A DNA stretch of 64,000 bases from Mucidula mucida (Eukaryota > Basidiomycota > Agaricomycetes > Agaricales > Physalacriaceae): NCBI GenBank assembly GCA_015501055.1, contig JADNYV010000206.1:1-64000 (forward strand). Direction: 5' to 3'. The first letter of the stretch is position 1. Each line of letters begins with the position of its first letter. Positions 45,533-56,893 of this stretch are shown here, piece by piece. Under the pieces are notes generated by a model. It saw nothing but the letters and a program-made list of their open reading frames with translations. It was not told the DNA's origin and did not search any database. A program made the translations under genes and the position numbers.

Positions 45533-48500
45533 CTAATCTACCTCATCCTCCATGTTCTCTTCCTCTATTTCATCCTCTTCAAGCTCATACTCCAGCACAT
45601 TGGTGATTGGTATCCCTTCAACAAGCTCCTTACCCATTTTGATGAGCGGCTGCCATTTCTCCTCAACCTCACGCACTCGGGCCTCTTCCCAAATAGCAGT
45701 GCGTGTAGCAAAGCCTGTGATTCCCTCCCGCAGTGCCGCGCTGGCATTGGGGTGAGCGTTAGCACGTGCGCGCCACCACGCGGCCTTTCAGTTCCCATAA
45801 ACGGCCACCCGGCGCATTTCCTCCAATAAAAGCTCAATTTCTTCTTCCCATTGTAGCATGCGGGCGTGTGCCTTGCACCACTCAATTTTAATAGCTATTG
45901 ACTCAAAGATAATGTTGAGTGCTTGAGAAATATCACGTCTAATGCTCACCTTCTTGGGTCACTGGATTGCTGCTATCATCCGTTGCCATATTCTCGGCGT
46001 AGCTGGCCCAGATCCAGGATGGTCGTCGACGACCCTCGCCTTCGGAAACAACCGCATTGATGCTTGATGGACCTGGAATGAACTCGTTGATCAGGCCTCT
46101 GTTCTGCAGGTCCTCCGCGGCGCGGGCTTCTTCATCCGTCAGCATATGCTCGTTCATTCCTTGCACATCCGTGTCGTCTAGGATTTTTAGTTCGTTCTCC
46201 CAAACCCCGTGCCCACGCAGGCGGAACAACGCATTCCGTGCCCAGCGATACCTCAACTTGCTCAGGGTGATCCCGACCTGGATCTTACGTTGAAGACCCT
46301 CAGCTCGTGTTGTTGGATTTTGGCCTGTTACATTGCAGACTGTGAATAGGACGCCTGCCGAGCGCATATGTAGACCACGACAAAGCTCGTTCAATGAATC
46401 TCTGCATTCGGCCATTCGCAGCCGCTCTTCCCCGTCCGCAACCCCAGGTAAGCAAGCGCGCGGAAGAGCGCGATCACTTGCCTTCAACTCGGATGGCAGA
46501 AAAAGTTTTGTTTCTTCGGCAGTCAACTTCTCGGGTGCGTTAAGATGCTTCAATTGTTCCGGCGTCAGATACTCGCGAAGCTGCGGCATGAAAATGCCCA
46601 GCTGCAGACCGCAAAATTTTTTGATGCGTTTAGTAATCATGGTCCGCTGTTTCTGAATGTTCAGTTCCTGGTATGCGGTTCCAGACCGGCAAGCCTTGAC
46701 CTCCCACGCCAGGGCACGTCTGTTGTCATGATGAGAATTCAATTTGTAAGGACTCCGATGGAGTAACGCACTGAGATTGCTCGATATCGAGCCCGAGTAT
46801 CAGAAAGCTACTCATGCTTGATTCGTATGTAAACCCGGTGGCTCGGACAAGAGACGCGTGCTCGTCTCGCGCCATCTGCAATTGGACGTCAGTTAATGTT
46901 TCCTTGTTCTGCAGCCTCACCTCATATGGACATGATTCTTTAGGATTCCGTTCCCAAGCCAAAATGGCTGCAAGCCAAACCTGGATGCATTCCTCCCCGA
47001 GAAGCCGACTACCCCAACATTGAAATCCGTGAACTCTTTGCGATGTATGCGAGCTTCTTTGATGGCCTCAATCAGCCGGGCAGCAAACACACGACCTATT
47101 CCAGCATTTCATTAGTAAAGTTTGTTCATTCATTGTGTACACAAAGGCCTACCAAACGATCAAATAGTGCACTTATTATGGAAGTTAAAAATATCATTCA
47201 AGGTGTCCTCGCGCGCGCCCGGACCCATCATTTTCGTCTGCATAGCCGCGCAATTAGAGACCGACCAATTCTCTTCAATAGTCTCACCATGCGTCCGGCC
47301 CACCCCCGGTTTGAAGTTGAACAAGTACAACATGTGGCACTGAGATTGATGAGCCCATAAGTGAAATTTAGGGACACAGAAAATGATGGACTCCTCAGAA
47401 AGATGGGTTTGGAAGGACTCTGGTAGCTCAGGGAGGTGCGACATCAGATTCACGCCCCACTGACAAGCAATGTCATAGGACACCACAATTTTGAGCGTGT
47501 CATCCTCCCCAACAGCGCTTGCAAATGTCGCGTCGACATTACAATACCTGTGTAACGGAAACTGAGCCGTGTTGGTAATGTTGACTGGATAGTTACATAC
47601 CGTTCACCCCGCTGCAAGTCACCTATTCCGTTAGACCTCCATACACCGTGCCTGGAGCATGTAACCCCGGTGACACCTGTTGTTTGGAGACCCTTGCTTT
47701 CTTCAGGTCTGCCAAGAACATGGCCAAGAACCCGGAACACGACGACATTTCTAATCGCAACAATTAGTATCACCACAAGACAGAAGGACATGACTTGCCT
47801 TCCTGTAAAACGTAGTTGCGAATATGAGACGCGTACGGTGCCGGTCTACAAAGTAGGCCGTTCCATTCAGCAAAGGAGGATCGCGCTTGTTAGTCGACAC
47901 GATGGCATTCCGCAACCGGAAATTGGCATCAGTAGCCAAGAACAATCTGTACAGAAAACTGATGGAACAGTTAGATATTGACATCATCATTTAACAATTG
48001 CACATACCTTTTCCTTGAAGTGCGCCAGGAGTTGTCAAGATTGACACCTGGGTGCGGACACGCCGGGCACTGTGTAGCTAGCTGCCCCTTTGGAGTACCA
48101 GGAATTCCAGTCGCATCGTGGCCGCGGCCGCCCTCCTTGCACATTTGCAAAAAGCGCCACTGACGAATGGCCCTGAGCAATACCTTGTACCGATTTGGCG
48201 GAGCCACATGCGTGCGTTCCTCTGTCATCGTTTCAAGCAATTTCCAGAGATCCCATGCCGGCAGCTTCCCTGTGCAGTTCAGGGAGTGCATCAAGCGCAA
48301 AAGATCGAAGGACACAGCAGTTTGAGGCTGCTGAGGTGTAGCGGGATACAACGACGATTGAAGGAGTTGGGCATAATAATCAGAATCCGCCGTAGTGCAG
48401 CCGCAGAAGTGCAAATTGACGCAATGCACACCATTGGTATGAACAACTGTAAAACTATTCGTTGTCACATGCGGACTTGGGCAGAGATGTCCGCCGAGGT

Positions 48501-49273
48501 GACCAAGTTGAACAGTCAGCCCTATTTCGGCCAATGTTGCCGGCTCAAAATAAGTGCCGTTCCAGTGCTGCCCGCACAAGTGATTCAGTACAGCAAACGC
48601 AATCCAAATGAAGCAGTACTGCTCACCTCGATGAAATGAAATGGCTGAGTTCGGTGAAATTCCGCGCAGCATTGCTGCAGACGAGACCTAGGCCGAAACA
48701 GGCGTTGTCGCAACACCGATACGTCCCCTTCCTGGCTTGCGTCCCATCGCCGCAGCGAGGGCACAGCACGTCGGCCCCAGCGGTCCCGTCAAGCCGGAGC
48801 AGTTGCTGGAGAAACTTATCCTGAAACGGCAACCACACCTTCATTGGGTTGTCCTGTAAATGGCATCAATCAAATGACAATGCAGACGCGACGCGACACA
48901 ACACAACACGGTAAATTCACATACGAACTAGGATATCGTTTGTGGACATGGACTCGAATGAGTTCGTCGCCACCAACATCGTCGGTGCCACTGCTGGTGT
49001 CGATAAAGTCACTAAAGTCCTCGCCGAGCAGATAAGAAAAGTTATCAGCTTGGTCAGCGCGTGAAAGAGTGGTGGTATCCTCCATCAGTGTCTCTTGGCC
49101 AAGTTCTCGTGCGGATAAACGTGTCTTTTTAGCGACGACGTGGCACGTCCATTGGCTGAGATCTGGTCATTGATGATGGCATGGGGTAGGTGCGCGTAGA
49201 GGACATTGTTAGGTTTAGCAGATTTCTTGTGTTTGGCACCAAGGCCCGGGAGTTCTGGGAGGTTGGGATTCAT
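45533..49273 (-). pseudogene. KDZ transposase, spliced and damaged
   Basis: DDE transposase of the KDZ superfamily. From the N-terminus: ATG at 49273; a cysteine cluster after WLPFQDKFLQQLLRLDG (about 48840-48640); the associated domain LGHLGGHLCPSPHV, FTVVHTNGVHCVNLHFCGC (about 48550-48400); NRYKVLLRAIRQWRFLQMCK and CPACPHPGVNLD (about 48190-48040). Catalytic-region marks are LATDANFRLRNA (first Asp, about 47930), SYDIACQW (second Asp, about 47480) and GETIEENWS (Glu, about 47265). FCVPKFHLWAHQSQCHMLY and GPGAREDTLNDI are also typical. The C-terminal part holds LRGHGVWENELKILDDTDV (about 46210). Many introns separate the pieces. A TGA in the last exon (about 45800, before KAAWWRARA) and a frame change near 49085 suggest inactivation, although all three acidic residues remain. 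Confidence 0.88.
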
Positions 49274-49624
49274 GCTGGTTCCAGGTCTGAATAGAGTAGT
49301 CAATGCGCCTTGCTGCTTAAAAACAATCCAATACCATTTCACATGAAAACAATCCAGTACCGTTTCACATGTTAGCACAAGCGTCAAGCAAATTTGAGAT
49401 TCGTCTCATCCTCGGAGTGTTGAATAGTCGGGAAATGTTGAGAAATAATCCAGCTGTGGCCAAGGACGCTCAGCGAAGCACAACCGATTGTTATTTGTAG
49501 CCGACCTAATGCCGAAGATGACAGAACTAAGACGAGGGAGGCATGTGCTGACCTGTTCATATGATGCTATCGTTGATTACTCGGATTCGATCCACACTTA
49601 TCACTTGTACCATCACCAGTCATT
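49274..49624. promoter_or_regulatory. Divergent intergenic region inside KDZ transposon
   Basis: About 350 bp between the transposase ATG and the start of the plus-strand coding region. It includes a short tandem repeat at about 49318-49372 (AAAACAATCCA[AG]TACC[AG]TTTCACATG, two units). It presumably holds both promoters; no element was identified. Confidence 0.45.
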
Positions 49625-50620
49625 ATGGCCGGCGCCGCGAGTCTCTCCAATGCTATGAGTTCTCTCAGTCTGTCGTCTGACTGCATTCCATCTTGGCATC
49701 CGGATCCAGGCAGAGAAGACTGGCAGCTTGGTATGCACAAGCTGCATCTAATCCGCCGTGGTCGAACTCCAGGAGTGTATACGTCTTGGTGCGTGTCCTG
49801 CCTTGTTCTTCTGATCACTAACATATATCATCCTCAGGAGCTGGCAGAGCCACTCGTCCTTGGATTTTTGAATTGGTCTCACGAAAGCTTCCAGAGCTGG
49901 GATCTGTGTGTCGCAGATTGGCGCGATCACTGTCGCCGCAATCAGCTTGGACCTCATCTTTGCACACGCTGGCCGTTGTTCAGTCTTCCGCCTCCCAATT
50001 CTCAAGCAGGGTCCAGGCTGCCTCGCAGACGTCGTCTACCATGCAGACGTGTCGACAACACAGTCTGCATCTGCGACTGGCATCCAAACGCCCGCGCCCA
50101 GCCCATCCATTCCATCTCCACCACCTGCCGCACCGACTCCTGCACCTGCGTCAGCTACGGCTCCGTCTTCGTCGCACATCTCACCAGCGCCTTTGTGACA
50201 CTGCGCCGCGTTTGCCTGCACGCTAGCTGTCTGTCCCATCGACCGGTTCATATGTCCCATCTCAGCCTACAAGTACACCTGTTATGGCTGCAGGTTCGTC
50301 TTTGTCCCACATTTTGGTCAATGGCCGCGTCTCTGTCACTCCCACCCGTCTACTCCTTCCACCCCTCGTCGAGGTTGTGTCCAGAAATTCTTTGCAGTAT
50401 CCGTTCTCAAGGATGAAGTTGATGACATCCTTGACACGACGACAACGACGCGGATAGGGAGGTCTTTACATCTATGTGAGCACTACGGTTATGTATCCTG
50501 GTATCTTGCAGTGACTAATTTCTTGTCATCAGCGTCGACGCCGAGAGGCGTGTCCAGGAGCTCCTTGATATGGGGCTGAGAGCAAAGATTCGTGTCGGGC
50601 GTACCCTTTCCGTGTTGTTT
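49625..50620 (+). CDS. KDZ accessory protein 1, viroplasmin-like N-terminus
   Basis: ATG 49625 opens an exon with HKLHLIRRGRTPGVYTSW, resembling the RNase H1 N-terminal/viroplasmin fold (RNA-DNA hybrid binding), in which GRxPGVYxSW is followed by a conserved hydrophobic-G-F/Y-x-[GN] strand. A short GT-AG intron (about 49795-49838) joins it to ELAEPLVLGFLNWSHESFQS, which fits that second half. A proline/alanine/serine-rich linker follows (about 50050-50200), then less certain exons up to about 50620. It could be a separate gene or the first part of the following one. The domain call rests on one motif pair; the role in transposition is unknown. Confidence 0.45.
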
Positions 50621-50820
50621 GAATTTACATCTGAGCCTCACCTATTCTACATGTGCTTACCTATCACTGTTTGTACTACTACCTATCCTTGCTTGTACTG
50701 CCTATGAATGATTTACAGGCATACTTGGTGTGATTAAATTTAAGACATAATGAGTATTACTTATGTGCACACATCACGGAGGCTTTTGCCTTGGCCCAAA
50801 CTTCTACTTCGCTCACTCTC

Positions 50821-53586
50821 ATGGTGCGAAAAAACCCTCAGAAGCCTGGTCGCGTGCCGTGGGTCCATGGCACCAAGAAAACATTCTTTGCTTCTCTCAA
50901 GGACGACTGGAAGGAGGCGCATGACGCGGGAACTACAGCGGTCTTTGGTAGCTGCGCCGCCATCAAGTACAAAATAGCTATGGCGATCTACCCCTACAGG
51001 ACGACTTGGAAGACGTTCCCTCTATCCCTACGAGCGATGAGGTGGCTGCTTGGGAAGCTGCCGAGGCGCAGGCACTCGGTGCAATGGAACCGGAGGCAGC
51101 CGCCGCCAGACAAGATATGTTTACAAGATTTGTAACCGTACGTGTTTGTGTGTCTCTCTACTTAAATGAAACTGATCTTACCACAGAAAGTCCTCACCTG
51201 GTACCGCTTGGAGTACCTCGGTGTTCGCAAAAAGGACAACAATCCTCTCACCTCCGCCCTCAGAGGCGCCCTCAAGAAAAAGGAATGTCCTCGCAAACCC
51301 CAACAAATCCACGTCTACACGAATGTCTACTGGGAGCGTCACAAGTCCCTCGTCACCGCAGCCATCAACACCGCCATTGCTGACATGCCGCCGAATGTGC
51401 AGCCAGCCTGAGCGCGCGTCAGGCCGCCATCGACGCTGGTATAATCCGCCGCCGGTTAGAGCGCCTCTGGCCGGGAAGGAGCTGAAGCAGATGAAGTTGG
51501 CGGTTCAGCGGCGCATTGTCAAGGCGGAGTTCGACAAGGAGGGGGATGTGGTCAAGAAACACATGCGGAACTCGTTGAGGCCAAGCACAAGGAGGACATG
51601 GAGGAGTTTCTCCGGGCACCTGACACAACGACAGGAAGAGGAGGGAGATGAGGAAGACGACGCGTGGAGACGCCTGTGCCAAAGAGTGCTCCTCCCGCCG
51701 CCAAGAGATCTAAGACGGCACTGGATTATCAACTGTAAGCTTCCAATTCTCCATTTCCCTACATTGTTGACCCTCAAACAGGGATATGCAACGAGCCGCT
51801 AGTGTTCTCGATGACGCGCCACCCTGCTCTTCAAGGATGCGGCATGTCTGCTCAATTCTCATGGCGGCTCCCCTGGCCGAGGATGGCGATACGTTGGTGT
51901 CAGGGCGATTCATAAAGGCACGACGCTGAACACAGGCGCTAAGTGGCCTGACGCTGAGAAGGTCGCGTATGGGGAGGCTGAGAAGAGTCTCATTCGGTTT
52001 GCAGACAAGTGCTACAGTGCGTCTCTCTTTGCTGTATTTTTTCCTCAAGCTGACACCTCTAGTGGCAGATGAACAACGCGCTGCCCGTTCGCTCTCGGGC
52101 ATTCTTGCTCTGCGAACAGAACCACCTACCACTTCCCCAGCTCCGACATCCCTTCATGCGACTGCACCACCACCGACATCCGTTCGCGCGACCACGCCAC
52201 CGCCACCACCGACATCCGTTCGCGCGACCACGCCACCGCCACCACCGACATCCGTTCGCGCGACCACGCCACCGCCTACTTCCCGACCACGGCCCAAGAC
52301 TCCTGTCATTCGCAATCCCGAGCTCATAGGCCCTGAGCTGCAAGCTGCCCTTGACGAACTTGTCGACGATGACCGCTGCAAAGTTATGCACAGACTCAGC
52401 AGGCTGTCTGACTATGAGGTGACACGGGAGAGCAACATTGTACGGAATAACGCCGTTGGACGCGCCCTCGGCCTCGGCCAAACCCTCAAAGCATCGACTC
52501 TTCTCACTGGGTGGCGCAAGAAGTCTGACGAACCACTCTCAGACGACGAGAGTGACCTGGCCATGCACCTCGCTACCGAGGAGGAGCATATGCTCGAGGC
52601 TGAGCTTCTGCGCATCGAGGCGGAGGAAGCGGCAATGCTGTCCGCATCTGACGACGACGCTGCTGCCAACGGCAAAGACGACGATGCTGATGCCGACGAC
52701 ACCGACGACACCATGACGCAGGGGATCAACCAGACCGAGGATCCAGTCCCCGAGCCACGTAAGTCCAAGAGAAAGGTTAGTTAACCATGTCTATTGCTGT
52801 TCCAATGCTGACGTGAATATGCTAGCATACTGAAGATATGGAGGAACCTACTGACAGCAATGTCGAGGAGTACGAGCTGGGCACTCTTGATTGGGACGAC
52901 GTCGACATGCGCAGATGGTGGCCCGAGCTCACAAAACTTTTTGGTGCCCTTTGCCGCGGTAAGGACTGGTCCAATCCGACTTGGCTCGCGTCATCGACGC
53001 TTTCCTCATTTTCGAGAAACGGTCCAAATTCATCGACAACGCCAAGGCTTCTTTTGGCATGGCAGCCCTTCACCCGCGGTGATTGCGACATTCATGAAGA
53101 ATCACCGGAACTACTCCAAGATGTGGCCCGTCAAGACCAATCTCGATGACTACGGGAAGGGGTGGTGGATGTGGTGGAAATCAGCTCAACCTCTGTCTCG
53201 TCTAGATAACGAGGCCCTTCTCAAGCCGGAACTCGTGGAATGGGGCGGGTTAGAGACAAAATCGGGGCGAAACGGATTCGCCCTGGTTTTAGCATCACTA
53301 CTCTGGTGGGGCGAGGACGTCTACGCGGCTGTTAGCACAGCAACACTTTCTGATGAAGACAACACTCCCAGTGACGAGGCCGTTCTGCTCTGCCACAGCT
53401 TCTCGTCAGCGGGCCAATTGGGAGGCGGCCGTGGCGGATGTCGCATGGACCTTGAACACATTGTTCGGACCGCTTCTTTCAATCATGCACACGCCCGCCG
53501 CCGTCGAAGAAGGCTCCACCACCCAAGGTATCTATTGTTTCTTTCTATCATCACTGTCACTCATTGTACTTCAAGAAACTCCGTAA
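50821..53586 (+). pseudogene. KDZ accessory protein 2, unknown function
   Basis: Spliced coding region from ATG 50821 to TAA 53584-53586. Segments in order: GRVPWVHGTKKTFFASLKDD; an acidic DDLEDVPSIPTSDEVAAWEA stretch that is one base out of frame with the first; KVLTWYRLEYLGVRKKDNNP; a basic/acidic coiled-coil-like region QMKLAVQRRIVKAEFDKEGD; a Pro/Thr-rich tandem repeat (52165-52285, VRATTPPPPPTS); a long acidic tail; then GKGWWMWWKSAQPLSRLDN, KSGRNGFALVLASLLWWGED and WEAAVADVAWTLNTL at the C-terminus. Proteins with the opening and closing motifs are, to my recollection, widespread in basidiomycete genomes as repeat-associated hypotheticals. Introns have GT-AG ends (for example about 53530-53575). 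At least one frameshift (about 50975) suggests decay. Confidence 0.6.
52165..52285 (+). repeat. Coding tandem repeat in KDZ accessory gene
   Basis: About three and a half copies of a 36-39-bp unit around CCGACATCCGTTCGCGCGACC, each coding a Pro/Thr/Arg-rich segment. The unit length keeps the frame. Confidence 0.85.
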
Positions 53587-54060
53587 GTAGGGCGAGTGTT
53601 TCTCTTGTTTTTTGTTTGCTGTCAAATTAGCTGTCATTGTATTTTATATCAGTATTGTAGATGTATGCCAGCAGAGCACTGTAGGTGCTCTGCTTGACTT
53701 ATGATTAAGTTGAGCTCGAAACGACTGGCCACATGAGGAGATAGGCAAGATCATGTCCATGACATCGGGAACTAACGTAGCAACCGCTTCGGTGCAATCA
53801 GGGTGGCCGTCATTTAGCAACGTGTAATTGTACTAGCGAGGAGACAGCACTTGGAAGAGAATTAGAAATGGAACAGCCGTCCGGACAGACCACAGCAGTG
53901 GATTATCACTGTGCAAACCTTGACATTGTTGACAACAGACACATAGACCTTCCAGACACATTCAGGACCAATTGAGCAAAGGAGGAGCAAAAAGTGGGCG
54001 CAAAAATGCTGCAGCAGGGGATGGAGAAGAGGAATTGGGGTGCAAGCAATACAAATCATT
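53587..54060. other. Non-coding stretch inside KDZ transposon
   Basis: Between the accessory gene and the right inverted repeat. No coding region supported; likely 3' untranslated sequence and element spacer. Confidence 0.5.
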
Positions 54061-54493
54061 GGACTACAAGTGGGAAGTGAATATTTGAAGGGGCAGGCGG
54101 ATGTACCTGCCACCCCAATCAAAATGCGCCACAGAATCAGGCAAGCGTGCGGATACCCCACCGAAATGGGATAACCTATAGCACCTGAATCACCGAGGTA
54201 ATCCATCAGAGAGTGATCCCAGCGGAATGCGCAATCAATCAAGGACAGAAAGGACCCGGAGACAATCAGATCCGGATATAAGCGGTGATTGTATGTACCC
54301 GCCCCAGCGCGCTGCCCAGGACAACGAGCAGCACCCCCCGCAGGCCTGGCGCGGCCCCCGTACTGCCCCAGAGGCTGGGCGGGCCCATATATATATATTT
54401 CACTCTAACTATAATGACTCTAGATAGAGCAGATTCTGTAATTTCTGCCCTCTAGCTAGAGGCTTTATGGATATATCCCTACAGCATAGGGTG
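54061..54493 (-). repeat. Right terminal inverted repeat of KDZ transposon
   Basis: 433 bp reverse complement of 45054-45489, with about a dozen differences and small indels. Followed by GGCAGGG at 54494-54500. Confidence 0.93.
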
Positions 54494-54500
54494 GGCAGGG

Positions 54501-54869
54501 AACTGTCCTTCTTTACCTCCCCCGGGCCAATAGCAGTTGTCGATGATGTGCGACAATTTATTGATTGCCTTGCAGTTTGGGTTGGTGCACTTCCAACCGG
54601 AAGAGCCGGCGACAAACGCAGTAGTGGTGGCCTTTTCCTTCGGCATTTTGACGTTGATTGCGTGGGCTTTGATTAATGCGATGGCCGAGTTGGAGTCGGG
54701 GAAGCGTAGAGGGCGGCGGCTAGTCCCAGCCATTCGGGCTTGGGAGGTAAAGAGCGAATAATGATGTTCTTCAGCTCTTTATCCTCGACGTCTTCCCTAG
54801 CATGCGGACGTTATAGGCGAGGTTAAATGCCTCATTGAAGTGGAGGTCAAGTTTGTCACGCGTTGTGCC
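54501..54869 (-). pseudogene. Copia element 2 gag, middle piece with zinc knuckle
   Basis: Gag segment between the KDZ and hAT insertions. It carries CTNPNCKAINKLSHIIDNC, the same CX4CX7HX4C knuckle as element 1. A frame change near 54735 (before DSNSAIALIKAHAI) shows damage. Its last eight bases (54862-54869) are the left copy of the hAT target duplication GTTGTGCC. Confidence 0.88.
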
Positions 54870-55126
54870 TAGAGATGGACACGAGTCCATACTCGAGTAT
54901 ATTCGGACTCATCGTATGAGTAACTCTTACCTCAAACCCAATACTCAAGACTCGAGTCTTCACTCGAGACTCTACTCGAATATCTACTCTACTCGAGAGT
55001 ACTTCATGAGTCTCGAGTATTCGAGTACTCGAGTACGATCCGAGTATACTCGAGTATACTCACGTATCAGCAAGCAAATTCAAACATAAAGACAGTGAAG
55101 ATTAAAGTAAGTAGGTCGTAAGTGTA

Positions 55127-56101
55127 TCAAGTTATATCCATATCAGTAGCATCCATATCAGTAGTATCCTGAGGTGAAGAAGCAGGCTTGCGCCGTCGAA
55201 CCAAAACTACCTGCTCAATCGTTTCATAGAGATCATCGTCATCATCGTCAATCTCAACATCACCATCATGACCCGTGTCAAACTCTGAGACAGGATCCAT
55301 ACCATCGCGGAAATCAGAAAAGTCCATCTCCTCCGACTGTGCAACAGCCTTGCCCTTCCCCTTCCTCTTGGTCCACAAGTTCTCCTCAACATCATCCCCA
55401 TCCTCGTCAACCACCTCATCCTCGTCAACCACCTCGTCCTCCTCGACAACCTCATCCTCCTCGACAACCTCCTCGACAACCTCCACCTCTGAATCGGAAA
55501 CATCCATCGGTGCAGCATCCTCCGAGGAATCGTCACCTCCGTCTGCGTCTGCATCCGAATCCGTCCAGTCGGTCGAGAGGTCCTCATTCAAATCCTTCTT
55601 CCGTAACTTCCGATTGTGCAAGAACTTCGCAATCTTCTGCTCGGGGACAAGATCCTCAATGGCAAGCCACTGTCCAAGTATCGTGGTCTCTCGAATTGAG
55701 TCCGCAGCGAGATTGTGTCGTCGTTTGGAGACGACAAGACCACTGTGCGAGAAGAGTCGTTCGACATCAGTACTAGTGGCGGGACAGCTCAAGAAGTCGA
55801 GAGCCATCCGGGCAAGGGCTTGTTGTGGGGTGATAAACTCCGCATTGTGCGGTGCGGACTTCGAAACCCAGTAATCGATTCCATCGTCATCCGTGGCGTC
55901 CGCTGAAATAAAAGCATCGAATGGATCTGTCTGAGACACGGCTGGGAAGGAATGAACTGCAGCATAGATATCGTAGGCGTCGTCGTCCGAATCAACCTCG
56001 GGCGGAGGTGGGACTGCCTTGATGAGTGGCTTGTAATCCTCTTGCCAGACTTTGCGAGCGGGAGAGCATTGACTGGGGTCGGATGGGGCTGGCGGCAGCA
56101 A
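55127..56101 (-). pseudogene. hAT transposase C-terminal part
   Basis: Open frame of 324 codons. It contains PQQALARMALDFLSCPATST, then DVERLFSHSGLVVSKRRHNL and SIRETTILGQWLA, the classic hAT dimerisation region. The last third is a long acidic tail with runs of EVVDEDEVVDED. The N-terminal BED finger and catalytic acidic residues are missing. The open frame may still give a short protein, but it cannot catalyse transposition. Confidence 0.85.
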
Positions 56102-56549
56102 CGTTTACGGGACGCGCGTCTGTCCTGGCTGCTTTGTACCGGGTGATGCGACGCTGGTGTCGTGTTCCACCAATGCCGGCGGGAACTTCACAGGCCGCTC
56201 ACAAGTTGATCTGTGGCTCTCTGATGTCAGAACGGGAAATGCGGACTGTTGAGTACGGATTAGCTGAGTACTATGTGGACTGTTACGTTACAGTTTTCGG
56301 GCGCGCACCCCTTCTTCCTCACGGACTGTAGAGTATTCGTTTTTGTGGACGATTTTGTAGTTTTTTTGTATATTAGATGTATCATACTCTTCACCTGATG
56401 CGTCGTATGCGTCGCTTCGCAACAGTACTCGCATCAGGTTTGTTTGTAGCACAACATTTTGTATGGCCTTCATGGCCTTTGTCCTTTTTTTTGCTAATGG
56501 CATTTTACCTAATTATGTGTGATCTGGACTGAAATTGTATAATGAATAT

Positions 56550-56632
56550 GCCCTTTTGGCGCAGTGGTTATACTCGTTGTTGTGCTGATGCACAGAAATG
56601 GCTGAGCTCCGTGGGTTCAATGCTCACGGGGT
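56550..56632 (+). other. tRNA-like sequence with Pol III box A/B-like words
   Basis: TGGCGCAGTGG (56557-56567) fits the box A consensus and GGTTCAATGCT (56614-56624) fits box B loosely. Stems CCGTG/CACGG and TGTGC/GCACA can be drawn between them. Acceptor ends do not pair well, so it is not a functional tRNA. It could be a tRNA pseudogene or the head of a SINE captured in the hAT element. Confidence 0.4.
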
Positions 56633-56893
56633 TCATTTTGTTCAAAAAATATATATTAGGAGCTGAATACTCACGAATACTCACGAATATAAGAATACTC
56701 ATGAGTATTCACGAATATTTATGAGTATGAGTCTATCGAGTATTCGTGGCCCCAAACTGAAACTCTAGACTCACCATAGACTCTAGACTCTACTCTACTC
56801 ACGTGCGAGTATACTCTTGGCTTGCATGATGAGTATGAGTTTATTCGTGAGTACTTTTTTTATTCTATACTCGCGTCCGACTCTAGTTGTGCC

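Larger units (their letters stand above)
45054..54493 (-). mobile_element. KDZ (Kyakuja-Dileera-Zisupton) DNA transposon
   Basis: 9,440 bp with long terminal inverted repeats (45054-45489 and 54061-54493, about 97% identical) ending CA[TC]CCTATGCTGTAGGG. A KDZ transposase gene occupies 45533-49273 on the minus strand. On the plus strand, between 49625 and 53586, lie one or two further spliced coding regions of unknown function. Fungal KDZ elements are known to carry extra genes such as TET/JBP oxygenases; none of that type was seen here. Transposase and accessory genes both show stops or frameshifts, so this copy is probably no longer autonomous. Confidence 0.92.
54870..56885 (-). mobile_element. 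hAT DNA transposon inside copia element 2 gag
   Basis: 2,016 bp flanked by the exact 8-bp duplication GTTGTGCC (54862-54869 and 56886-56893). Ends are TAGAGATGGACACGAGT and, reversed, TAGAGTCGGACGCGAGT (14 of 17 matching). Both subterminal regions are packed with ACTCGAGT/ACTCATGAGT-type palindromic words (about 54890-55070 and 56660-56880). A transposase C-terminus is coded inside; the length is too small for a full hAT transposase of 600-900 aa, so the element is a deletion derivative. Confidence 0.93.

Noticed and set aside
45590..45755. Serine-rich plus-strand frame near the KDZ left end
   Set aside because: The opposite strand matches the conserved C-terminus of KDZ transposases, so this is a shadow.
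52059..52481. Antisense open frame with repeated GRANGCRWWRW units
   Set aside because: It is the complement of the Pro/Thr coding repeat in the KDZ accessory gene; no independent support.
49625..53586. TET/JBP oxygenase cargo, known from fungal KDZ elements
   Set aside because: No HxD...H oxygenase pattern is found in any frame of the accessory region.
54890..55080. Palindromic repeats resembling a CRISPR-like or terminator array
   Set aside because: There are no regular spacers and the genome is fungal; the words are hAT subterminal repeats.
56550..56632. Functional tRNA gene
   Set aside because: Acceptor ends do not pair, box B is imperfect and the anticodon arm is irregular; listed only as tRNA-like.
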